From Acidobacteriota bacterium (GTDB lineage: Bacteria > Acidobacteriota > Terriglobia > Terriglobales > Acidobacteriaceae): 9,504 nt of DNA. The DNA lies in NCBI GenBank assembly GCA_025353435.1, contig JANXQR010000618.1, positions 1 through 9,504 on the forward strand, in the 5' to 3' direction. The notes under the pieces are model-generated. The model was not told the DNA's origin and searched no databases. It saw only the letters and a list, made by a program, of their open reading frames with translations. A program made the position numbers and the translations under genes. Within the stretch, counting starts at the first letter, position 1. Each line of letters opens with the position of its first letter. Below are positions 1 to 7,149 of this stretch, in pieces.

Positions 1-188
1 CGGCCATTTCCGCGCCAACGCCCGAGTGAGACGGCAAGAAGTGCGATTGTAAAAAGCGAGGCAACGGCTCCGCGGTAGCGGGGTAATCTGAGACAATTTG
101 GAATCGTTACCACTTCTGGTTGCCGCCGGCACCAAGTGGCCTACACCGCGCATGGATGCCGTAAGATTCTCCGCGAAAGGATTCCGTC

Positions 189-3100
189 ATGACCAAACAC
201 CCCAAAACATTGTTGAACTCACTTTTCATCTGCTGTATTGGACTATTTGCCGTGGGAGCCGCGCTGTGCACCGCGCCCGCTGGGGCGCAGACCGCCGTTG
301 AAGCGGCCAAGGTGGCTGCGGAGATTGACCGGGTCGCGGCGAATCTGCCAGCCGAGTCGAGGGCGGTGATTACGCGCCTCACGCTGCTGGGTGAGCTACC
401 GAGCGGCGCATGGAAGACGCACTCCGGCGACCTGGCCCATGGCGAGACGACCGGTCTGGACGAGTCGGGCTGGGAGACGATGAATATTCCCGGCAAGGCG
501 CCGAACGACGCGGTCTGGTTCCGGCAGAGCTACACGATACCTGAGACGCTGGGCGGATACGACCTGACAGGCGCGCGCATCTGGTTCCAATTCCACTCGG
601 AAGCCAACGGGCCGATGCCGGAGATTCTCTACTTCAATGGACGCCGCGTGGCGCTTGGTGACGACCTGGAACCCGTGGTGCTGTTTGACAGCGCCAAGCC
701 CGGTGACAAGGTTACGGTTGCGGTGAAGCTTCTGCACACTGTGGATACAAAGCAAATTCGTGGCGCGACGCTGAATATTGACTTTCCCGAGAGCCGGCCG
801 AATCCGGAAGACCTGCGAGAGGAGTTCCTGTCGGCGGCCGTTCTTGTTCCGTCGCTGGCAAAAGGCAGCGAGACCAGCAGCATGACCACGCTGAACGACG
901 CGATTCGCGCCGTCGACCTGAAGGCGCTGGATGCCAAGGATCAGAACGGGTTTGATGCCAGCCTAAAGGCGGCGCACGCCAAGCTTGAAGTCCTGGTGCC
1001 GCTGGTGCAGACCGCAACGTGGCATCTGACGGGCAACTCGCATATTGACGCGGCATGGCTGTGGCCGTGGACCGAAACCGTGGATGCGGTGAAGCGCACT
1101 TTCGGGACCGCACTGCAACTCATGTACGAGTACCCAGCGTACACCTACACGCAGAGTGCGGCGGCTTACAACTCGTGGATGGCGGACAAATATCCCGACC
1201 TCAATTCGGATATCAAGAAGCGCATTGGAGAAGGGCGCTGGGAGATTGTGGGCGGCATGTGGGTTGAGCCTGACTTGAATATGCCGGACGGCGAGAGCCT
1301 GGTGCGGCAACTGCTTGTGGGCAAGCGCTGGTACAAGGATGCGTACGGAGTTGACGTGCGGATCGGATGGAATCCCGATTCGTTCGGCTACACGTGGCAG
1401 CTTCCGCAGATCTACAAGAAGAGCGGCGTCGATTATTTCGTGACGCAGAAGATGACGTGGAACGACACCAATCAACTGCCGTTCAAACTTTTCTGGTGGG
1501 AGTCGCCGGATGGGTCGAAGGTGCTGGCATATTTCCCGCATGATTACGCGAACAACAATCTGAGCCCGATGCGTTTGTCCGCCGACACAGCACAAGCGCG
1601 GGAGCGGGCGACGGGCACAACAGAGTTCATGGACCTGTACGGGATTGGCGATCACGGCGGCGGACCAACGCGCGCGGTGCTGGATCAGGGGATGCATTGG
1701 GCCAGCCCATCGAATCCACAGAAGGTGATGCCCAAGATTGAGTTCGGGCTGGCGCAGACGTATTTCACCAGCGTGGAGAAACAGATTGCGCCGGAGAGCC
1801 GCGAGTGGAACTACCAGTCGATGGCCAAAGGCTATGAGCCGCCGCCGGCTGTCGAGGGCAAGGTGTCGATTCCGACGTGGAAGAGTGAGATGTACTTCGA
1901 GTATCACCGCGGGGTGATGACCACGCAGGCGGACCACAAAAAGAACATGCGCGACAGCGAAGAGCAGGTGCTGAACGCGGAGAAGTTTTCCTCGATTGCC
2001 TGGCTGTATGGCTCGAAATATCCTGGCGCGGAGTTGACCGAGGATTGGAAAAAGGTGCTGTTCAACCAGTTCCATGATCTGGCCGCGGGCTCGGGTATCG
2101 GGATCATCTACAAGGACGCGCAGAAGGACTACGACGTGGTGCGCTGGTCGACGAATGAGATTTCGGCTGGGGCGATGCAGACGGTAGATGAGCTCGTGAA
2201 CACGGCGGGAAGCGGCATTCCTGTTGTGGTTCATAACCCGATGGGCTGGGAGCGCTCGGGCGAAGTCACGGTTCATTTGCAGGGCGCCAAGAGCGGCGTG
2301 AGCGCCACGGGCGCGCAGGTGGTGGAAGCCAAGACCGACGAGAAGACGGGCGTCTCCGATGTGCGGCTTCATGTGATGAAAGTGCCGGCGCTGGGTTACA
2401 AGGTGGTGTGGATCGGCGGCAAGGCAGCGGCGCAAAAGGGCGCCAGCGACGTGGACGCGAAGGAAAGCGGCAGCGGCATCACGCTCGATAATCCGACGCT
2501 ACGGTTGACGGTGGATAAGGCAACCGGCTGCATCACGAGCCTATACCAGAAGAAGACCGGATTCGAGACGCTGGCCTTGGGCGGATGTGGAAATCAGCTG
2601 CAGTTTTTCAAAGACACACCGAAGGACTACGACGCGTGGAATATTGATCCGGGCACGCTGGACGTGCCGCCGATGACCATTGAACATGCCGATTCAGTGG
2701 AGTTGGTAAAGACCGCGGAGCCGGGGATCCGTGTCACAAGGCACTGGCAGGGTTCGAAGTTCGTGGAGACGTTCAGCCTTTCAGCCGAAGGCGACACGGT
2801 TGACATCGATAACGAATTCGACTGGCACGAGACACACGTGCTGCTGAAGGCGGCATTTCCGCTGGCGGCCTCAGGGCCATTCGCCACGTACGAAATTCCC
2901 TATGGCACGATCGACCGCGCGACGACGCGCAACAACTCGTGGGAGAAGGCACAGTTCGAAGTGCCGGCCATGCGCTGGGCAGACCTTGGCGACAGCAACC
3001 ACGGACTGAGCGTGATCAACACTTCGAAGTATGGGTACGACGCCGCGGGCAATGTGCTGCGACTCACGCTGCTGCGCTCGCCCACATGGCCTGACCCCGA

Positions 3101-3536
3101 GGCAGACCGCGGGCATCATCATTTCCACTACGCACTCTACCCACATGCGGGCACTTGGAAAGAAGCGATGACGGTGCGTCGCGGGTGGGAATATAACTAT
3201 CCGCTCGCGGCTGCGGTAACGACAGCGCATGCAGGGGCGCTGCCGGCAGAGCACTCCTTTGCGTCGGTCACCCCGGAGAATGTGGTGCTGACGGCGGTGA
3301 AGAAGGCCGAAGATGCGAAGGGCCTGATCATGAGAGTGTACGAGTGGGCCGGCAAGGATGCGACCGTCGAGTTTCACGTTCCTCCGGGAGCGAAAGGCGC
3401 GACGGTCACAAACCTGATGGAGACACCGGAAGGCGCGGCGCTCGCAGTGAGCGGCGATGTGGTGAAGGCGCCGATCAAGCCATACGAGATTCTCACCATT
3501 CGCGTGGACTATCCCGAGGGCGGTCCGAAGGAATAA
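189..3536 (+). CDS. Exported GH38 alpha-mannosidase
   Basis: Predicted to hydrolyse alpha-mannosidic bonds in mannose-rich glycans outside the cytoplasm. The 1115-residue product starts with a Sec-type signal peptide (basic start, hydrophobic residues about 8-27, A-G-A before Q34 as a likely cleavage site). A beta-rich, carbohydrate-binding-like segment covers about 70-200. The catalytic domain starts near 280: HIDAAWLW at 285-292 gives the family zinc ligands H285 and D287, GWNPDSFGY carries the expected nucleophile and zinc ligand D397, and GDHGGG carries H489. FNQFHD at 625-630 is typical of the middle domain, and the beta-rich C-terminal GH38 domain fills about 750-1110. All key residues are present and the frame is intact. 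The ATG at 189 is supported by AAAGGA at 176-181 with a 7-base gap. The first 188 bases hold no other gene and no promoter I can defend. A terminator follows directly, so it is probably a single-gene unit. GH38 membership is secure; the exact linkage (alpha-1,2/3/6) cannot be read from sequence. Confidence 0.95.
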   Translation: MTKHPKTLLNSLFICCIGLFAVGAALCTAPAGAQTAVEAAKVAAEIDRVAANLPAESRAVITRLTLLGELPSGAWKTHSGDLAHGETTGLDESGWETMNIPGKAPNDAVWFRQSYTIPETLGGYDLTGARIWFQFHSEANGPMPEILYFNGRRVALGDDLEPVVLFDSAKPGDKVTVAVKLLHTVDTKQIRGATLNIDFPESRPNPEDLREEFLSAAVLVPSLAKGSETSSMTTLNDAIRAVDLKALDAKDQNGFDASLKAAHAKLEVLVPLVQTATWHLTGNSHIDAAWLWPWTETVDAVKRTFGTALQLMYEYPAYTYTQSAAAYNSWMADKYPDLNSDIKKRIGEGRWEIVGGMWVEPDLNMPDGESLVRQLLVGKRWYKDAYGVDVRIGWNPDSFGYTWQLPQIYKKSGVDYFVTQKMTWNDTNQLPFKLFWWESPDGSKVLAYFPHDYANNNLSPMRLSADTAQARERATGTTEFMDLYGIGDHGGGPTRAVLDQGMHWASPSNPQKVMPKIEFGLAQTYFTSVEKQIAPESREWNYQSMAKGYEPPPAVEGKVSIPTWKSEMYFEYHRGVMTTQADHKKNMRDSEEQVLNAEKFSSIAWLYGSKYPGAELTEDWKKVLFNQFHDLAAGSGIGIIYKDAQKDYDVVRWSTNEISAGAMQTVDELVNTAGSGIPVVVHNPMGWERSGEVTVHLQGAKSGVSATGAQVVEAKTDEKTGVSDVRLHVMKVPALGYKVVWIGGKAAAQKGASDVDAKESGSGITLDNPTLRLTVDKATGCITSLYQKKTGFETLALGGCGNQLQFFKDTPKDYDAWNIDPGTLDVPPMTIEHADSVELVKTAEPGIRVTRHWQGSKFVETFSLSAEGDTVDIDNEFDWHETHVLLKAAFPLAASGPFATYEIPYGTIDRATTRNNSWEKAQFEVPAMRWADLGDSNHGLSVINTSKYGYDAAGNVLRLTLLRSPTWPDPEADRGHHHFHYALYPHAGTWKEAMTVRRGWEYNYPLAAAVTTAHAGALPAEHSFASVTPENVVLTAVKKAEDAKGLIMRVYEWAGKDATVEFHVPPGAKGATVTNLMETPEGAALAVSGDVVKAPIKPYEILTIRVDYPEGGPKE

Positions 3537-3566
3537 GTCACGCGACTAAATTCGATGAATGAAAAT

Positions 3567-3592
3567 GGCGGGGCTTCGGCTCCGCCTTTTTT
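3567..3592 (+). terminator. Rho-independent terminator after the mannosidase gene
   Basis: An 8-bp stem (GGCGGGGC with GCTCCGCC, one G-U pair) closes a TTCG loop through C-G, the very stable UUCG tetraloop arrangement, and is followed by six T. It begins 30 bases past the mannosidase stop. An A run on the left side (3562-3565) could let it work weakly in the other direction. A near-identical copy lies at 6645-6670. Confidence 0.9.
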
Positions 3593-3801
3593 CTTGGTTA
3601 CCTCGACTCGACGGCGAGCAAGCAGTCATTCGGTTCATTTGAGGTGAATTGAAGTTAGGATCATGGCCACTATCTATCCTGATGGGAGTTAAATGCCGTC
3701 GACCGCCAAAGTACCGCAAAAGGTCCTGTTTATAGCTGTTTCATGCGACCGATAGGGTACCACTTAGGCGAAGGATTAGTTGCTTTAGAGCACAAAAGGG
3801 C

Positions 3802-3817
3802 CGTGATCGGTGTCACA
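3802..3817. promoter_or_regulatory. CRP/FNR-family-like operator
   Basis: The sequence is CGTGA-N6-TCACA, one base from the E. coli CRP core TGTGA-N6-TCACA, followed by TATTTC. A second CGTGA-N6-TCACA-TATTTC lies at 6779-6800; the two agree at 18 of 22 positions without gaps. The centre (about 3809.5) is some 42-45 bases before where transcription would start if AATATT/TATTAA at 3840-3847 is the -10 element, which resembles class II activator spacing. The -10 choice is weak and no good -35 is visible, as is common at activator-dependent promoters. The regulator is not in the window. Confidence 0.5.
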
Positions 3818-3835
3818 TATTTCGTTCCCCAACTA

Positions 3836-3888
3836 CACCAATATTAATCGGGATTCCAATTTTCCAAAAAATCAACAATTGATTGGTG
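3836..3888 (+). promoter_or_regulatory. Inverted repeats covering the ribosome binding site
   Basis: CACCAAT at 3836-3842 is the exact reverse complement of ATTGGTG at 3882-3888, which includes the likely Shine-Dalgarno GGTGA (3885-3889) of the gene starting at 3893. A shorter hairpin, AATCA (3870-3874) with TGATT (3880-3884), uses overlapping bases, so the two folds would compete. The arms are short and the region AT-rich, so this may be chance. Confidence 0.25.
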
Positions 3889-3892
3889 ATTT

Positions 3893-4378
3893 ATGAAAGA
3901 GCTCAAGTCTCCTCTTCCTGCGTCTATCGCTGTTCTGTCTTTGTTGCTGGTTCTCTCGGGTTGCGGCGGAGGGGCGCGCAATGCAACCTCAACGCCAGCT
4001 GACGTTGCGCGTCCCAGCGTAAACATTTCCATCACTCCAACTGCCGTGCTTCCAGGCCAGAACGCCACACTCACGTGGTCGAGCAGCGGAGCGGCATCGT
4101 GCGTTGGCCTCGGTTCGTGGACAGGCTTGCAGCCGATGTCCGGATCGACCAACGTGATTTTGCAGGGAACTGCTACGCAGACTTACAACCTGGAGTGCAC
4201 CGGAGCTGGCGGCACGGGGGGACAATCCGTCACCCTGGCCCTTTCGCAAGCGGAAGGTGCATGCACAAAAGCGCAGGTGGTTCGAGCCACGCACGGCATG
4301 CAATCGCGGGCACTCGCTGCAGCCAGGCGTGCGGTGGCGACCGGTACTTCAGGGCAAAAGCGCCCGAGCCGACCGTAG
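3893..4378 (+). CDS. Ig-like domain lipoprotein
   Basis: A 161-residue exported protein. The N-terminus is a lipoprotein signal with lipobox LSGC, making C24 the lipidated residue. Residues 43-117 form a single bacterial Ig-like domain of a recognisable type: S-I-T-P-T start, TLTWSSSGAASC with C70, and YNLECTGAGG with C102; the two cysteines probably form the domain disulfide. The last 44 residues (118-161) are basic and Ala/Arg-rich, unlike the domain, and could be a tail, a linker stub or eroded sequence; I see no better continuation in the other frames. The ATG at 3893 follows GGTGA at 3885-3889, a short 3-base gap. The oxidase gene begins 69 bases later with no terminator between, so the two are probably co-transcribed. 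Such Ig-like domains are usually binding or structural; no ligand can be inferred. Surface anchoring near the oxidase is a guess. Confidence 0.8.
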   Translation: MKELKSPLPASIAVLSLLLVLSGCGGGARNATSTPADVARPSVNISITPTAVLPGQNATLTWSSSGAASCVGLGSWTGLQPMSGSTNVILQGTATQTYNLECTGAGGTGGQSVTLALSQAEGACTKAQVVRATHGMQSRALAAARRAVATGTSGQKRPSRP

Positions 4379-4447
4379 TCGATTTCACCTGTTGTTTTCG
4401 CGCTTCTCGGGGCGCTCCTAACTTCCCACATTTTGATAGAGGATTTC

Positions 4448-6565
4448 ATGTCGACACGTAGAGAGTTTCTCAAGACGACGATAGTAGCCGGAACCGCGGT
4501 GGCCTTGTTCCGCCTGGGTGAGAGAGTGGTCTGGGCATATTCGCAGAGCCCGCAACTGCGCAAGTTTGTAGCGCCGCTACCCGGGCTGGGACCGAATGGC
4601 ATCCCAATCGCCAGTGCGACCACCAACAGCGCCTATCCCGGCGCCGACGTTTACCAGTTGGCAGTGCAACAGTACGAGCAGCAAATGCACCCCGATCTTC
4701 CCAACCCGACACGGCTGTGGGGATACGTGGATCTGACCACCAACAAGCAAGCCTACCTGGGACCGGTGATCGTTTCGCAGAGGGGCAAGCCAGTTGTGAT
4801 CCGCTTGCAAAACAAGCTGCCAACGACACACATTTTGCCGGTCGATACGAGCCTTGATGGAGCTGACCCTACATTCGCGCAGAACCGGACGACCGTGCAT
4901 CTTCATGGTGGCTTGGTGCCGTGGACTTCCGATGGCGGACCATTTTCGTGGTTTACGCCGTCGGGAATTGTGGGCGCGACGGACCGATCCGCCGGGGAGT
5001 GCTTCTTGAATGGCGTTGCCGGATCGCCGGGCACCGCTGACTACTACTATCCGAATAACCAGAGCGCGCGGTTGGTGTGGTATCACGACCACGCGATGGG
5101 AATTACGCGCCTGAACGCATACGCCGGGGTGGCCGCCGGGTATCTCATGACAGACCCGGTGACCGATGCTTTGACTACAGGCAGCAGCCCAGTGATTCCA
5201 CCGCTCGCGTACACACTTCCGCTGGTGATCCAGGACAAAGGATTCAAGACCACTGCCGACCAATGGGGACGGGCGGGCGATCTCTACTATCCGTATGTTT
5301 ACGAGAATCAGGGTCCGACAGCGCGGTGGGATCTAGGCAATCCGTCGGACGGCTTTCCGTCGTCAGCGCCGCCGCTCCCCAGTCCTTCGTGCGTGCCTGA
5401 AGCCTTCTTTGACACGCCGGTAATCAATGGCATGGCGTACCCGTACGCCGAGTTGCAACCGCGCCGGTATCGCTTCATGGCGCTTAACGGTTCACAAGCC
5501 CGGTTCTACAACCTGCAGCTCTACTACGAGTCCACGCTTAACCCCGGAGAGCCGGACTTCAGCCACCCCGGTCCGGCATTCATTCAAATCGGGTCGGAAG
5601 GCGGCGTGCTGCCCCAGCCGGTAGTCCTGAACGATCCGCCAATCCAGATACAAACGGGCTGTGATGGCGCGGTAGATACCGACGGGCCATTCAACCTGCT
5701 GCTTGCTCCGGCAGAACGCGCCGACCTGATCATTGATTTCTCCAGTGTGCCAGTGGGATCGAATCTGATTCTGTACAACGATGCACCTGCGCCGTTTCCT
5801 GGTGGCGACCCGCGCAACGATTACTTCACCGGGTGTCCGGATCAGTCTGGAATCGGCGGGGCTGCCAGCACCACGGCGGGCAAAGGACCGAATACGCGCA
5901 CGCTGATGCAGTTCCGAATGGTTGCGCTTTCCGGAGCGGCGGATGCGATGAACTTCCAAACGACTCTGGCGGCACTCGAGGAGGGCCTGCCCAAGATTTA
6001 CCGCGATAGCCATGAGCCATTTGGGGAGTTCGACCTGAACCCGAATGCTCCCGGAGTGCTCTACGAGACCAAGACACTGAACGAAGATTTCGACCAATAC
6101 GGCCGCCTGATTCAGAGAGTGGGAACGGATCAGGCGAAGTACGGCGACAGCTACGGGCGTAACTACATGGATGATCCGACCGAGGTGTACGACGATGGCC
6201 AGGTTGTTGTATGGGACATCTACAACACAACCGGGGACACGCATCCCATGCACTTTCACCTGGCGAATGTGCAGGTGCTGGGCCGGGCGGAGTTCGATGA
6301 CTCGATTGCAAATATTCTGGCCTTTGTGCCAACTTCTCCGTGGACGGCACCCGATCCGAATTACCGAGGCTGGAAAGAAACGGTGCGCATGAATCCGGGT
6401 GAGGTGACACGGGTGATCATGAAACTCCAATTGCCGGTGGTCCCATTCCCGGTTCCGGGTTCACCTCGGGCCGGAATGCAAGGCGGGCACGAATACGTAT
6501 GGCACTGCCACATCCTGGAGCACGAAGAGCACGACATGATGAGGCCGCTGGTGATCAGGCCGTAA
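4448..6565 (+). CDS. Tat-exported multicopper oxidase (CotA / phenoxazinone synthase type)
   Basis: Predicted laccase-like enzyme that oxidises phenolic, bilirubin-like or metal substrates and reduces O2 to water in the periplasm. From the ATG at 4448 the product has 705 residues. TRREFLK at 3-9 is a twin-arginine signal, fitting export of a folded copper enzyme. All four copper motifs are present: HLH at 151-153, HDH at 213-215, HPMHFH at 599-604 and HCHILEHEEHDMM at 686-698. By the CotA pattern H599, C687, H692 and axial M697 bind type 1 copper, and the other histidines the trinuclear centre. The length exceeds CotA (513) and is nearer phenoxazinone synthase, with extra loops around 285-325 and 435-480. 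The start is set by AGAGGA at 4438-4443; a TTG at 4433 is in frame but lies before this site and would put five residues ahead of the Tat motif. It is probably co-transcribed with the Ig-like lipoprotein and ends at the terminator at 6645. The natural substrate is unknown. Confidence 0.93.
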   Translation: MSTRREFLKTTIVAGTAVALFRLGERVVWAYSQSPQLRKFVAPLPGLGPNGIPIASATTNSAYPGADVYQLAVQQYEQQMHPDLPNPTRLWGYVDLTTNKQAYLGPVIVSQRGKPVVIRLQNKLPTTHILPVDTSLDGADPTFAQNRTTVHLHGGLVPWTSDGGPFSWFTPSGIVGATDRSAGECFLNGVAGSPGTADYYYPNNQSARLVWYHDHAMGITRLNAYAGVAAGYLMTDPVTDALTTGSSPVIPPLAYTLPLVIQDKGFKTTADQWGRAGDLYYPYVYENQGPTARWDLGNPSDGFPSSAPPLPSPSCVPEAFFDTPVINGMAYPYAELQPRRYRFMALNGSQARFYNLQLYYESTLNPGEPDFSHPGPAFIQIGSEGGVLPQPVVLNDPPIQIQTGCDGAVDTDGPFNLLLAPAERADLIIDFSSVPVGSNLILYNDAPAPFPGGDPRNDYFTGCPDQSGIGGAASTTAGKGPNTRTLMQFRMVALSGAADAMNFQTTLAALEEGLPKIYRDSHEPFGEFDLNPNAPGVLYETKTLNEDFDQYGRLIQRVGTDQAKYGDSYGRNYMDDPTEVYDDGQVVVWDIYNTTGDTHPMHFHLANVQVLGRAEFDDSIANILAFVPTSPWTAPDPNYRGWKETVRMNPGEVTRVIMKLQLPVVPFPVPGSPRAGMQGGHEYVWHCHILEHEEHDMMRPLVIRP

Positions 6566-6644
6566 TTGACCCTTGGCCTGCATGAGGCAGAGGGCAATGA
6601 GAATAGGTGGGTCTGACTGACCTCTGCACGAAGAACGATCTTCA

Positions 6645-6670
6645 GGTGGGGCTTCGGCTCCGCCTTTTTT
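6645..6670 (+). terminator. Rho-independent terminator after the oxidase gene
   Basis: Stem GGTGGGGC with GCTCCGCC (two G-U pairs), TTCG loop and six T. From the loop side it is base-for-base the same as the terminator at 3567-3592 except for one stem base. It lies 79 bases past the oxidase stop. A weaker pair GCAGAGG (6587-6593) / CCTCTGC (6621-6627) lies between the stop and this hairpin. Confidence 0.85.
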
Positions 6671-6778
6671 CTATTAACTTGAAACGGAGACCGATTTGTT
6701 CTCACCATTGAAGATGGACTCGCGTGAAGGTAAAAGCGCCAGAACCACCGCAGGCATTGCGTGATTGCTTCATAAGTA

Positions 6779-6794
6779 CGTGACCACGGTCACA
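6779..6794. promoter_or_regulatory. Second CRP/FNR-family-like operator
   Basis: CGTGA-CCACGG-TCACA, with perfect half sites GTGACC and GGTCAC around AC. The shared TCACATATTTC continues to 6800 as at the first site. TAGGAT at 6810-6815 could serve as a -10 for rightward transcription, but spacing differs from the first site. The nearest downstream start I trust is 355 bases away (7150), so the target is unclear: a leader, a small RNA or a long 5' untranslated region. Confidence 0.5.
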
Positions 6795-7040
6795 TATTTC
6801 CCTTTTGAATAGGATCAGGCTGAAGATGTTTTGAGGGAATACACGAATTGGTTTTGGAGCTCGTGTCGCCCTCATGGAAGTTAAGTTCGAATTCTCCTTG
6901 TGCTGATTTTTGCCTTTTTTCTTGTATCGCTTTCGTTGCTGGTTCTCGAGCGCGGCTCAACTCAGTCTGAGGCACAGGGAGCGCGCCACGGTGGACCGTT
7001 GTTGGCCATTATTTATCCTGGGGGCCAACGGCCCATCCAT

Positions 7041-7066
7041 AAATATAGATATTAAATATAGATATT
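7041..7066. repeat. Perfect 13-bp tandem repeat, AT-rich
   Basis: AAATATAGATATT occurs twice head to tail (7041-7053 and 7054-7066), followed by GACAATATTACG. It is the most AT-rich stretch of the window and lies just before the hairpin and micropeptide gene, where a promoter would be expected. TTGACA (7065-7070) and TAGAAT (7079-7084) look like promoter boxes but are only 8 bases apart, so they cannot pair as one sigma-70 promoter. It could be a direct-repeat operator or an A/T-rich upstream element. Confidence 0.7.
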
Positions 7067-7088
7067 GACAATATTACGTAGAATCCAG

Positions 7089-7119
7089 GCCCGGACCGGA
7101 GAATGCAACCGGTCCGGGC
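7089..7119 (+). promoter_or_regulatory. Perfect 11-bp stem-loop before the micropeptide gene
   Basis: GCCCGGACCGG (7089-7099) pairs perfectly with CCGGTCCGGGC (7109-7119) around a 9-base loop. Only three T follow, so it is a poor intrinsic terminator; an attenuator-like element, an mRNA-stabilising 5' hairpin or a protein-binding palindrome are alternatives. It ends 30 bases before the ATG at 7150 and leaves the ribosome binding site free. Confidence 0.6.
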
Positions 7120-7149
7120 TTTGGTACTCTAGAGGCAGGGAGCTTCGCC

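Larger units (their letters stand above)
3593..3892. other. Intergenic region without a gene
   Basis: No convincing coding frame was seen here on either strand. The stretch is more AT-rich than the flanking genes, especially 3780-3892. It holds a 21-base segment at 3664-3684 (GGCCACTATCTATCCTG core) that recurs in similar form at 7004-7024, the CRP/FNR-like palindrome at 3802-3817, and inverted repeats just before the next gene. It is most likely the regulatory region of the lipoprotein-oxidase unit. Confidence 0.6.
6671..7149. other. Long intergenic region with regulatory structure
   Basis: About 480 bases without a convincing gene. It contains the second CRP-like site (6779-6794), a T-rich stretch 6907-6924 sharing GCCTTTTTTCTTG with the tail of the terminator at 3567, an inverted repeat GTTGGCC/GGCCAAC (7001-7007 / 7023-7029), a 13-bp tandem repeat (7041-7066) and a perfect 11-bp hairpin (7089-7119). 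One frame, 6900-7055 starting at GTG, would encode a 51-residue peptide beginning with a hydrophobic segment (LIFAFFLVSLSLLVL), but it has no ribosome binding site and ends inside the AT repeat, so I do not call it. A small RNA transcribed from the CRP-like site is possible but unsupported. Confidence 0.5.

Noticed and set aside
963..2435. A 490-codon open frame on the minus strand inside the mannosidase gene
   Set aside because: It lies wholly opposite an intact GH38 gene with full motifs; its His/Arg/Leu-rich product is what reverse frames of GC-rich genes give, and it shows no domain.
5492..6430. A 312-codon minus-strand frame opposite the oxidase gene
   Set aside because: It is antisense to the conserved copper-site region, has a shadow-like composition and no recognisable fold.
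6900..7055. Possible GTG-start 51-residue hydrophobic peptide, perhaps a decayed copy of the lipoprotein signal at 3893
   Set aside because: The similarity is limited to about TTGCTGGTTCTC; there is no ribosome binding site and the frame runs into the AT tandem repeat.
7065..7084. TTGACA and TAGAAT as a sigma-70 promoter for the micropeptide
   Set aside because: The boxes are 8 bases apart instead of about 17, so they cannot form one promoter; either may belong to another element.
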